Assembly (NCBI GenBank): GCA_902788705.1
Contig: CADALE010000012.1
Location: forward strand, 1-64,000
Direction: 5' to 3'
DNA from: an uncultured Coriobacteriaceae bacterium
GTDB taxonomy: Bacteria > Actinomycetota > Coriobacteriia > Coriobacteriales > Atopobiaceae
Length of the DNA stretch: 64,000 bases
Shown here: positions 55,765 to 63,331 of the stretch, one piece after another
How the letters are laid out: each line of letters starts with the position of its first letter
Numbering within the stretch: position 1 is the stretch's first letter
Position numbers and translations under genes: made by a program
The notes under the pieces: model-generated
What the model was told of the DNA's origin: nothing
The model's database searches: none
What the model saw: the letters and a program-made list of their open reading frames with translations, nothing else

Positions 55765-56502
55765 ATGGCACGCACGATTACCAGTCCCACCGAGGCTGCT
55801 GCAGAGCTTGCGAGGCGCGTCGAGCGCGCGGGAAGTGTCGTGTTCTTTGGCGGGGCGGGCGTGTCCACCGCTAGCGGCATCCCCGACTTTCGCAGTGCCG
55901 ACGGCCTGTATCACCAGCACTTTAATTATCCTCCCGAGACGATGCTCTCCCACAGTTTTTACCAGTCGCACACAAAGGAGTTCTACGACTTCTACCGCGA
56001 GCGCATGATCTGCCTCACGGCCAAGCCCAACCGCGCCCACTACAAGCTTGCCGAGCTTGAGGAGGAGGGCAAGCTTACGGCTGTGGTCACGCAGAACATC
56101 GATGGCCTGCACCAGATGGCCGGCTCGAAGCGCGTGCTCGAGCTGCACGGCTCGGTGCATCGCAACGTATGCCGTCGCTGTGGCGCCACGCAGTCGGCCG
56201 AGTGGGTGATGGCCACTACGGGCGTGCCGCGCTGTCCCGAGTGCGGCGGGCCCATCAAGCCCGACGTGGTGCTGTACGAGGAGTCGCTTGACGAGGACGT
56301 GCTGATGGCCTCGGTGCGGGCCATCGCCTCGTGCGACATGCTCATCATAGGGGGCACGTCGCTGGTGGTGTACCCCGCTGCGGGGCTGATCAACTACTTC
56401 CGCGGCAACGACCTCGTCATCTGCAACCTGCAGCCCACCGCGCAGGACAGCGCGGCCGACCTCGTGTGCGCCTGCGACATCGCCAAGGCGTTCGACTGGT
56501 AG
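55765..56502 (+). CDS. cobB: NAD-dependent protein deacylase, sirtuin
   Basis: A 245-residue Sir2-family enzyme removing acyl groups from lysine using NAD. GAGVSTASGIPDFRSADGLY, TQNIDGLH with catalytic His in ELHGSVHRNVCRRCG, a zinc ribbon (CRRCG ... CPECGG), PDVVLYEESLDED and GTSLVVYPAAGL are all present. The YxxR succinyl-specific pair is not seen, so deacetylase activity is expected. It may regulate acyl-CoA synthetases such as the one at 12230 (inference). ATG 55765 with AGGAGAGGAG upstream. Confidence 0.95.
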   Translation: MARTITSPTEAAAELARRVERAGSVVFFGGAGVSTASGIPDFRSADGLYHQHFNYPPETMLSHSFYQSHTKEFYDFYRERMICLTAKPNRAHYKLAELEEEGKLTAVVTQNIDGLHQMAGSKRVLELHGSVHRNVCRRCGATQSAEWVMATTGVPRCPECGGPIKPDVVLYEESLDEDVLMASVRAIASCDMLIIGGTSLVVYPAAGLINYFRGNDLVICNLQPTAQDSAADLVCACDIAKAFDW

Positions 56503-56657
56503 GGCGAGGCGCGCAGGCAAGGTCGCCGCCGGCGTGTCGGTGTCGTGCGCTGCGCATCCTGTGGGCGTTGGCACAGTGCGCGTGGGTTCCCGCTACAATG
56601 GTGTGATGCGACAGACGTAGCTTAGACGGGCGTGGTCGCGCCCCTAGGAGGTTGAAC

Positions 56658-58085
56658 ATGCTTCGGGAGGACTACGCAACCTGGCAGTGCGGACTGCACG
56701 TGCTCTCGCTCTCGCGTCCGCGCGTGATGGGCGTGCTCAACGTGACGCCCGACTCCTTCTCTGACGGAGGCGTCACCATCAACTCCAAGAAGGCCGTGCG
56801 CCGAGCCTTAGAGATGCTGGACGAAGGTGCCGACATCATCGACGTGGGCGGCGAGTCCACCCGTCCCGGGCATAAGCCCGTGTCACCCGAGGTCGAGGCC
56901 GAGCGCGTGCTGCCCGTCGTGCGCGGTATCCTTGCCGCAGCCCCCAGCGCCATCGTGTCCATCGACACGCGCCACGCCTCCACGGCCGCGATGTGCCTGA
57001 GCCAGGGCGTCTCCATCGTGAACGACGTGTCCGGCTTCACCGACCCCGAGATGCAGCAGGCAGTGCTGGAGAGCAACTGCGGCTGCATCATCATGCACTG
57101 GACCCAGCCCGAGGTTCCGCCCACCAGCAGCCGCCGCTCGGTGCAGCTTGACTCCATCAAGCCCGCACGCGTGGTTCAGAGCTCCCGCCGCTTCACGCTG
57201 CCCGAGGAAGCCCCCATCATGCGCGAGATCATGGGCTTCCTGGGCGACCAGGCACGCACGCTCATGCGCGCCGGGGTGGTCCACGACCGCCTGTGCATCG
57301 ACCCGGGCCCTGGGTTTGACAAGACTGCCGACGAGGACATCGTGGTGCAGCGCGCCACCCGCAAGCTGGTGTCGATGGGCTATCCCGTGATCAACGCCGT
57401 GTCGCGCAAGCGCTTCGTGGGCGCCATATCGGGCGAAGACCAGCCCGAGGCCCGCGATGCCGCTACGCTGGGCGTGGCCGTGGCAGCCATCGAGAGCGGC
57501 GCGCGCATCCTGCGCGTGCACGACGTGAAGTCCACCGTCGACTTTGTGAACGCCTACTGGGCCACCGCTAAGAAGGACCCGCGGCAGGGCTTCGTGTCGC
57601 TGGGCTCCAACGTGGGCGACCGCCTGGACAACCTGTCGCAGGCCGTGCGGATGATCAACCAGATTCCGCTTACCTGTGTGGTGGCCGTCAGCCACGTGTA
57701 CGAGACCGAGCCTGCCTACGGCATCGCCACGCCGGTGGCCAACGCCGTGGTGGAGATTCGCACCGAGCTGCACCCGACCGTGCTAATGGACGCGCTGCTT
57801 GAGGTCGAGAACCAGCTGCATCGCACCCGCGATGAGGCCGAGGCCGGCCATGGGCCGCGCACCATCGACTGCGACCTATGCTGGATCGAGGATGAGGTGC
57901 ACGCCGGTCGCCACCTCACGCTTCCGCATCCGCGCCTGGGCGAGCGCGACTTCGTGCTGGTGCCCATGGAGGACCTCATGCACGACCCGGTGCGCTTCCT
58001 CGCGCATGGCGGCGTGGAGGTGTACCCGCCCGAGGACCGCGTGGGCCACGTGACCTCCGAGCTGGGGGTGCTGGATTGGGAGTAG
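56658..58085 (+). CDS. Fused dihydropteroate synthase and HPPK (FolP-FolK)
   Basis: A 475-residue bifunctional folate enzyme. Residues about 1-290: dihydropteroate synthase (VMGVLNVTPDSFSDGG, GADIIDVGGESTRPG, DPGPGFDKT, NAVSRKRFVGAI). Residues about 308-475: 6-hydroxymethyl-dihydropterin pyrophosphokinase (VSLGSNVGDRLDNL, YETEPAYGIATPVANAVVEI, GPRTIDCDLCWI, LPHPRLGERDFVLVPMEDL). Fusing these consecutive activities is known in some bacteria but the order is usually FolK-FolP or separate. ATG 56658 follows TAGGAGG at good spacing; a TTG at 56652 is too close to it. Confidence 0.93.
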   Translation: MLREDYATWQCGLHVLSLSRPRVMGVLNVTPDSFSDGGVTINSKKAVRRALEMLDEGADIIDVGGESTRPGHKPVSPEVEAERVLPVVRGILAAAPSAIVSIDTRHASTAAMCLSQGVSIVNDVSGFTDPEMQQAVLESNCGCIIMHWTQPEVPPTSSRRSVQLDSIKPARVVQSSRRFTLPEEAPIMREIMGFLGDQARTLMRAGVVHDRLCIDPGPGFDKTADEDIVVQRATRKLVSMGYPVINAVSRKRFVGAISGEDQPEARDAATLGVAVAAIESGARILRVHDVKSTVDFVNAYWATAKKDPRQGFVSLGSNVGDRLDNLSQAVRMINQIPLTCVVAVSHVYETEPAYGIATPVANAVVEIRTELHPTVLMDALLEVENQLHRTRDEAEAGHGPRTIDCDLCWIEDEVHAGRHLTLPHPRLGERDFVLVPMEDLMHDPVRFLAHGGVEVYPPEDRVGHVTSELGVLDWE

Positions 58086-58666
58086 CCGCCCGCAGACCAG
58101 GTGACGTGCTGGCCAAGGTGACGGTCCGTCCGCAGGTGCCCATGGGTGCGTTCCAGGGGCTGGGATACGTCTGCGCGATGGGCGTGGCCGAGGCCCTACG
58201 TGGCTTGGGCGTGTCCTTTGCCGCCGTGGGCTGGCCCTATGCGGTGGTGGACGCCCGAACCGACGCCACGCTGTGCTCATGCACGGTAAAGGCTGGCTAC
58301 GACGGTGGTATGTTCTGCACGTGCACCGTGGTGGCCGAGCAGCAGGTGGGGCTTCTGCGCGCCTTTGGCAACGAGCAGCTGGATGCGGCCATTCAGGAGG
58401 CCGTCGCCGCGCGCGTCGGCGCATGGGAGGCGCAGGTGGTGGCCGGCCGTGCCGCGGCGGGGCCGCTTGCGCCGGTGCTTTCCGACTACTTCGACCTCGT
58501 GGCACTCATGGGGTGTCCCGCCGAGGCCGTCTTTCCCAATGGCAACGTGATGGCCCGCGGCACGCTGGCGGGCATGGACGTGTGGGGCCGGGCTACGCTC
58601 GTCCTCGAGGACGGCACCCAGCTTGACATAGCGCCTGAGCAGGCAAGCATTCGCCAGGCACACTGA
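58076..58666 (+). CDS. Biotin-protein-ligase-like protein, probably divergent
   Basis: A 196-residue protein. The C-terminal end (AGMDVWGRATLVLEDGTQLDIAPEQASIRQ) matches the SH3-like C-terminal domain of BirA, and PMGAFQGLGYVCAMGVAEALRGLGVSFAAVGWPYAVVD recalls the start of its catalytic domain with the KWPND motif changed to GWPYA, so the usual substrate-binding lysine is missing. It could be a non-catalytic relative or a regulator. TTG 58076 overlaps the end of folPK by ten bases, suggesting coupled translation; no ribosome site is clear, and a GTG at 58109 is an alternative. Confidence 0.5.
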   Translation: MGVAARRPGDVLAKVTVRPQVPMGAFQGLGYVCAMGVAEALRGLGVSFAAVGWPYAVVDARTDATLCSCTVKAGYDGGMFCTCTVVAEQQVGLLRAFGNEQLDAAIQEAVAARVGAWEAQVVAGRAAAGPLAPVLSDYFDLVALMGCPAEAVFPNGNVMARGTLAGMDVWGRATLVLEDGTQLDIAPEQASIRQAH

Positions 58667-58763
58667 GGGGGCCACGGTCGGACGGCTCTGGTTGCCGCAT
58701 CAGGCTGGTGGCAGGCGCTCCTAGCAACCTCGCAATGACGGGAACAAAGAGAGGGAGGCACCC

Positions 58764-59573
58764 ATGTTCCTTTCGGTAGACATCGGCAACACCCAGACAA
58801 CGCTGGGCCTCTTCCAGCTTGACGGCACCCTCCTGCGGCAGTGGCGCATGGCCACCGACCACACCGACACCGCCGACGAGCTGCACGAGCGGCTGTTCGG
58901 GTACTTCCAGATGTTCGGGCTCTCCCTGTCCGACGTCACCGACGTGGCCGTGGCGGGCGTCGTTCCCATCCTGTCGCAGTCGTGGCAGCGCATGCTGCGC
59001 GAGGTGGTGGGCAGCGAGCCGCTCATGGTGGATGCCACGAGGGACTGCGGCATCGCTATCAACATGCCCAACCCACGCGAGGTCGGGGCCGACCGCATCG
59101 CCAACGCGATCTCGGCGCGCAACACCTATGGCGCCCCCGTCATCGTGGTCGACTTCGGAACCGCCACCAACATCGATGTGGTGGACGCCTCGGGGGCCTT
59201 CCGCGGCGGCGCCATCATGCCGGGCCTGCTGCTGTCGGCGCAGTCGCTGTTCGCGCGGGCGGCCAAGCTGTCCAGCGTGCCGCTGATCATGCCGCCCCAC
59301 GCCCTGGGCAACTCCACCGAGACGGCTGTGCAGTCGGGCATGGTCATCGGCGCGGCGGCGCAGGCCGAGGGCCTCGTGCGTCGCATCCAAGACGAGCTGG
59401 CGGCCGAGGGCACCGACGTTCCTCGCGCCACCGTGGTGGGGACGGGCGGTTTCTCGTCCACCATCGCCGAGGCCACCGACCTCTTCGACGCGGTTGATCC
59501 CGACCTTACCATCCGCGGCATCTACCAGATTTGGCGCCACGCGGTGGAGAAGCACGCGTCGCGCGAGGCGTAG
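58764..59573 (+). CDS. coaX: Type III pantothenate kinase
   Basis: A 269-residue ASKHA-fold kinase for the first step of coenzyme A synthesis. FLSVDIGNTQTTLGLFQ (phosphate loop), GADRIANAISAR and IVVDFGTATNIDVVDASGAFRGGAIMPG are diagnostic. Type III enzymes are not feedback-inhibited by CoA. ATG 58764 has AGAGAGGGAGG upstream. Confidence 0.96.
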   Translation: MFLSVDIGNTQTTLGLFQLDGTLLRQWRMATDHTDTADELHERLFGYFQMFGLSLSDVTDVAVAGVVPILSQSWQRMLREVVGSEPLMVDATRDCGIAINMPNPREVGADRIANAISARNTYGAPVIVVDFGTATNIDVVDASGAFRGGAIMPGLLLSAQSLFARAAKLSSVPLIMPPHALGNSTETAVQSGMVIGAAAQAEGLVRRIQDELAAEGTDVPRATVVGTGGFSSTIAEATDLFDAVDPDLTIRGIYQIWRHAVEKHASREA

Positions 59574-59665
59574 CTGTCGCAGGGTGCCCACAAGTCGGGG
59601 CGGCGTGCGGGCACGGAAGGGCACGCGAGCTCACCTCCAATTCTCCATAGCGCGCAAGCTCGGGT

Positions 59666-59682
59666 TTTGCTACACTAGCAAA
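59666..59682. promoter_or_regulatory. Perfect dyad at the putative rpmE promoter
   Basis: TTTGCTA-CAC-TAGCAAA contains TACACT, a possible -10 box, about 95 bases upstream of rpmE. A regulator role is inference; it could also be a small RNA hairpin. Confidence 0.4.
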
Positions 59683-59776
59683 GCTTGACTGTCTCGGCAG
59701 CTGTCCTGCAACATCGGCCGAGGCATACCACATCCGCCCTGGTCGGAAACCAGGGCACGAAAGAAGGAGTTCCATC

Positions 59777-60181
59777 ATGAAGCCAGGCATCCATCCTAAC
59801 TACGTGGAGTGCAGCGTTCGTTGCAGCTGCGGCAACACGTGGACGACCCGCTCCACCAAGAAGGAGATGAGGGTCGACCTCTGCGACAAGTGCCACCCGT
59901 TCTACACCGGCACCCAGAAGCTGGTTGACACCGGTGGTCGCGTCCAGCGCTTTGCCGACAAGTTCGGTGGCGCTGCTGCCGCCCAGCTGGCCCGCGCCGA
60001 GGCCGCGAAGCAGGCTCGTGCCGAGAAGGCCGCTGCTGACGCCGCCGCCAAGAAGGCTGCTGCCGAGGCCAAGGCTGCTGCCAAGGCCAAGCGTGCTGCC
60101 GACTACGAGAAGCGCGCTGCCGCCGACGCCGCCCGCGCCGACGCCGAGGCCACCGAGGCTGTCGCGGAGGACGCCGAGTAG
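59777..60181 (+). CDS. rpmE: Ribosomal protein L31 with long Ala/Lys-rich C-terminal extension
   Basis: Residues 1-67 are L31 of the zinc-binding (C+) type: [58 protein letters not shown] with CxCG and CDKC ligands. A further 67 residues form a highly charged, alanine-rich helix-prone tail ([24 protein letters not shown] ...), unlike the 66-70 residue L31 of most bacteria. The tail could reach along the ribosome surface or contact neighbours; the role is unknown. ATG 59777 follows AAAGAAGGAG. Confidence 0.92.
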   Translation: MKPGIHPNYVECSVRCSCGNTWTTRSTKKEMRVDLCDKCHPFYTGTQKLVDTGGRVQRFADKFGGAAAAQLARAEAAKQARAEKAAADAAAKKAAAEAKAAAKAKRAADYEKRAAADAARADAEATEAVAEDAE

Positions 60182-60204
60182 CCAGCGATTGACACCAGGC
60201 TGCC

Positions 60205-60238
60205 AAGGGGCGCGAGGATTATCCTCGCGCCCCTTTTG
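60205..60238 (+). terminator. Terminator after rpmE
   Basis: AAGGGGCGCGAGGAT pairs perfectly with ATCCTCGCGCCCCTT around one T and runs into TTTT. Confidence 0.93.
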
Positions 60239-60300
60239 CATGTCGCGGTTTGGTTGGAGCTAGGCAGCTTGCGCGGCGTGCCCTGCCGCTAGTTGCAGCC

Positions 60301-61149
60301 CTACACTAGGTGCAGCCCCGAGGCGTTTCCGCTGCCCTGCGGGGCGTTGCCCGCTGCGCCGTCCGTGCCTGCGTACTGCCCGCGAAGCTGGGCCGCGGCT
60401 GCCAAGCGCTCTCGAGCCTCCTCCTCGGTCTCGTGATGGTAGGTGCAGTCGCACTCTGACACCACGGCAGCCAGGGCCTTCATGCGCAGCGCGCCGTCCA
60501 TGAGGTCGTCGTACTGGCCAGCCGCGCGGGCCTGCGCGATGATGTCCTTCGCGTCCTCCGGCCCAACGCCCAGCAGATCGCCCAGCTCTTCGGCCGACAC
60601 GGCCAGCTTGCGCTCCCGCGCGAAGGCGTCGAGCGCCGCGCCCTCCTCGGCGCTGGCGCGGGCCTGCTCGTCAAGCATCTGCTCTACCTGCGCCATGCTT
60701 GCTCCGCTTCGGGCAAGGAAGGCCGTCAGCGTGATGCCGTCCATGGCAAGCGACTGCTCGAACTGCGCCCGCACCGACTCACGCACGCGCGCCAGGTGCA
60801 TCGCGGGCACCGACTGGTTCAAGCGACGCGTGATCTCGGCACGGCACTGGTCAATCTTCTGCTGCTCGGCAAACTGCATGTTCATCTGCTCAAGCTCGAG
60901 GCCAATCTGCTCGACGAGGGCGTCGGTGCTCTCGAGGCCGGGGAAGTGCTGGGCAAACCACTCGTGGTCGCTCAGCTGCTCGGGCGTGGCCTCCATCTGT
61001 GCCAGGAGCGTGGCCAGCGCAAACGTCACGTCGGCATCCGTCACGAGGGGCACCGTCACCTTCACCTGCACGGGATCGTAGCTGGACAGGGTGTAGTAGG
61101 CCTTGTCGCCCACCATGAGGGGCTGGGGCTTCTCGAACTGAATGGCCAT
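60301..61149 (-). CDS. Trigger-factor-like protein lacking the ribosome-binding domain
   Basis: A 282-residue cytoplasmic protein, mostly helical. The region from about 45 to 215 (LAQMEATPEQLSDHEWFAQHFPGLESTDALVEQIGLELEQMNMQFAEQQK ... MAQVEQMLDEQARASAEEGAALDAFARERKLAVSAEELGDLLG) resembles the C-terminal substrate-cradling domain of trigger factor. The N-terminal GFRxGxxP ribosome-docking domain and the FKBP-like PPIase domain are absent. It may be a chaperone for particular clients. ATG 61149 is preceded by GAAAGGA. The C-terminal tail is Gly/Ala/Ser-rich. Confidence 0.6.
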   Translation of the reverse strand: MAIQFEKPQPLMVGDKAYYTLSSYDPVQVKVTVPLVTDADVTFALATLLAQMEATPEQLSDHEWFAQHFPGLESTDALVEQIGLELEQMNMQFAEQQKIDQCRAEITRRLNQSVPAMHLARVRESVRAQFEQSLAMDGITLTAFLARSGASMAQVEQMLDEQARASAEEGAALDAFARERKLAVSAEELGDLLGVGPEDAKDIIAQARAAGQYDDLMDGALRMKALAAVVSECDCTYHHETEEEARERLAAAAQLRGQYAGTDGAAGNAPQGSGNASGLHLV

Positions 61150-61268
61150 GGGCGGCATCCTTTCGGTGGCGGACGGAATCGTTCTTCCTTATGTACCCAA
61201 ATGCGCGGCGTGAGCAACACGAGGGCTCGGGAATGCGAGCTTGCTGGACATGTCCACAGGCTGCGGAC

Positions 61269-62621
61269 CTAGTGGCCGCCACCAGCTCGCGTGAGCGCGA
61301 AGGTGTCCGAGTACGTCACCTCGTGCTCGAAGGGGATCAGCAGGAACGTGGTCCAGTACTGGTGCGTGGTGGTGAGGGTTGCCGTGGCGGCCGTGGGGTC
61401 GTCAAGCAGGCCAAACACCAGGGTGAGCTGCACCGACCCCGATGCGTCCTCAGGCGTCTTGCAGAAGAACACGATGCTTGAGGTGTCCTCCACGAAGGTG
61501 CCGGTAAAGTGCACGTCCGACAGCCTCGTGTCGCCTTCGGCAGAGTCGGCGTCGGCCGAGAGCGACGGGTGGTAATGCGCCAGCCCCGACAGGGTGCCGG
61601 TGACGCGGCCGCCCTGTACGGAGTCGATGGTGACACGCAGGCCGCCCTCCTTTGCGCCGAAGCATTTGCCCTCGGCGGTTTCCTGGCTCTCGAAGGTTCC
61701 GGTCCACGTGCCGACGAGCGGCGTGAGGGTTACCTGCTTGGCGCCGGGGCTTGCCGTGGCCGAGGTCAGCTCCCAAAGGCCGTTGCCGGGCCTGAAGGCA
61801 AAGCTAGCGTCGATGGTGCACTCGTAGGCCGTGAAGGTGGACGCCTTCGTGACGCGCAGGGTAACCGTGTCGGTCTGCGTGTCCTCGTCGAAGCGCTCGT
61901 TGGTTACGGTGACGTCGGCCCCCTGGTAGATGGTGGCAAGGCTCAGCGTGCCCTCGCTGTCGGGCAGCGACGACTCGGCGCGCAGCAGCACCACGTTGAG
62001 CGAGTTGGCGATGCGTCGCCGATCCACGCCGCGCTCGGCGGTGAAAGACGGGCTGCCCGTCACGAGCGCCTCGACGCAGCGCCACCCGTCCGAGGTGTGC
62101 TCATAGCGCAGCGTTGCGTCTTGCACGGCGCTCACGTATCCGTTGATGTAGCGCATGGTTACCTGCGCCTCGCATGCGTTTGGCGAGCTTACGTCCTTGT
62201 GCAGCTCGTCGATTTCGGTGGAGGTGAGCACGAGCGCGTCGACGTAGCCAAAGTCGCCCCCGTCGTAGGACGGTGCGGCAACGCGTGCGCGGGCGTCTTT
62301 GGTCACGAGGCTGCGGTCAGGCAGATCGGCCGCGGAGCGAGCAAGCAGCACGACGCCCAGCACCGCCGCCACCAGCAGCGCGGCAATGACGCCCGCAAGC
62401 AGGGTGTGCATGGCCAAGAAGTCGGAGGCTCGGCGCACCCAGCCCCGCGCGTAGCTTCCGGCCACGCCTGCCACGTCGTGGAACGTGACGGGCTCGACGT
62501 CAATCTCGGGCAGGTCAGCCGACGAGGGGATCTGCTGGGTGGGGGTGACGGGACGCGCCGGCTCGGTAGGGCTTGTGGCGCCCGTCTCCGCCGCGATGTT
62601 TGCCATGTTGTCCGTGTCCAC
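61269..62621 (-). CDS. Single-pass membrane protein, function unknown
   Basis: A 450-residue protein. A Pro/Thr-rich cytoplasmic N-terminus (about 70 residues) precedes one membrane helix (LLAGVIAALLVAAVLGVVLLA) and a large extracytoplasmic, beta-rich region of about 350 residues with several cysteines, in which LTPLVGTWTGTFESQETAEGKCFGAKEGGLRVTIDSVQGGRVTGTLSGLAHYH looks like a lipocalin-like or beta-barrel repeat. GTG 62621 lies 7 bases after GGGAGGGAG; an ATG at 62600 is an alternative. No known family is identified. Confidence 0.6.
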   Translation of the reverse strand: MDTDNMANIAAETGATSPTEPARPVTPTQQIPSSADLPEIDVEPVTFHDVAGVAGSYARGWVRRASDFLAMHTLLAGVIAALLVAAVLGVVLLARSAADLPDRSLVTKDARARVAAPSYDGGDFGYVDALVLTSTEIDELHKDVSSPNACEAQVTMRYINGYVSAVQDATLRYEHTSDGWRCVEALVTGSPSFTAERGVDRRRIANSLNVVLLRAESSLPDSEGTLSLATIYQGADVTVTNERFDEDTQTDTVTLRVTKASTFTAYECTIDASFAFRPGNGLWELTSATASPGAKQVTLTPLVGTWTGTFESQETAEGKCFGAKEGGLRVTIDSVQGGRVTGTLSGLAHYHPSLSADADSAEGDTRLSDVHFTGTFVEDTSSIVFFCKTPEDASGSVQLTLVFGLLDDPTAATATLTTTHQYWTTFLLIPFEHEVTYSDTFALTRAGGGH

Positions 62622-62803
62622 GCGCACCTCCCTCCCAGGCGGTCGTTCCCATAGCTACAGTGTGCCACATCTGGGCAGGTGCCTACCACTAAAATGACGC
62701 GGGGCGATAGCGGTACCGTGTCGTGGGCGGCCTAGCGCTAGGTTTTCCTGACCTTAACGCCTCCGCACCGGCGGGGAAGGCCGTGTGAGGCGTTTCGGCG
62801 CAC

Positions 62804-62895
62804 TTTGAGCGGTACACAACTGCCCAATGACGGCCAAAGTCTGCGAGCTTTCCTGCGGTTTTGTTGGGCCGAACGAAAGTTGTGTACCGCTCAAA
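62804..62895. repeat. Long intergenic palindrome, GCGGTACACA type (copy B1)
   Basis: 18-base perfect arms at 62804-62821 and 62878-62895 (TTTGAGCGGTACACAACT and its complement) enclose a 56-base loop containing the core TCCTGCGGTTTTG. The same arm motif and core occur in degenerate form at 24560. Confidence 0.92.
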
Positions 62896-62917
62896 TCGGC
62901 ATCAAGGCGTATTTGCA

Positions 62918-62985
62918 TCGTACATCTGCGACGTTTCGTGTTTTGAATCCTGCGGTTTTCTGCGGGAAACGTCACAGATGTACGA
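62918..62985. repeat. Long intergenic palindrome, GTACATCTG type (copy B2)
   Basis: 20-base arms at 62918-62937 and 62966-62985 pair with one mismatch, and the loop holds GAATCCTGCGGTTTT. It is nearly the reverse complement of copy A1 at 24352, more than 38 kb away. Confidence 0.92.
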
Positions 62986-63331
62986 CCCAAAAGGCCCCTT
63001 TTGCGTGCATCGCGGATTATCGAGGCCTTAGATGGAGGTCATATAGGCCAAGTTTGGTTAGGCGCGGGCCAAATACGGGCTCTGGTGGCTTAGTACCATA
63101 ATTGATGTAAGGACCACGACGCGCCGGATCGCCCCCGGAACCTTCACGAGCATTGAAGTCTGTTCGGGAGGCCTGTGCCGTGCGCGCATCATGGAGGACA
63201 CGTCCGCATTTTGTATGCCGTTGTCTCGAAGGCCTTCTACCAGCATGAATGAAATGCGCCTGCGGGTGGTATGCTAATAAGGTTGACTGAAGATGCCGCG
63301 CCCCGCGCGGCGCCGCATAAGGAGAGCGACC
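62986..63331. other. 346-base intergenic stretch before prfA
   Basis: No convincing gene, promoter or repeat. Short frames exist on both strands (for example leftward 63246-63058) but have no ribosome binding site or recognisable product. A TATGCTAAT stretch near 63269 may be a -10 region for prfA; the ribosome binding site AAGGAGAG is at 63319-63326. Confidence 0.5.

Noticed and set aside
56590..56657. THF riboswitch before folP-folK
   Set aside because: There is a GGGCG/CGCCC hairpin next to the ribosome site, but no match to the THF riboswitch consensus that I recall.
62805..63246. Short frames on both strands upstream of prfA
   Set aside because: The plus frame translates the palindromes, and the minus frame at 63058-63246 lacks a ribosome site and homologous features. 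I kept the stretch as intergenic.
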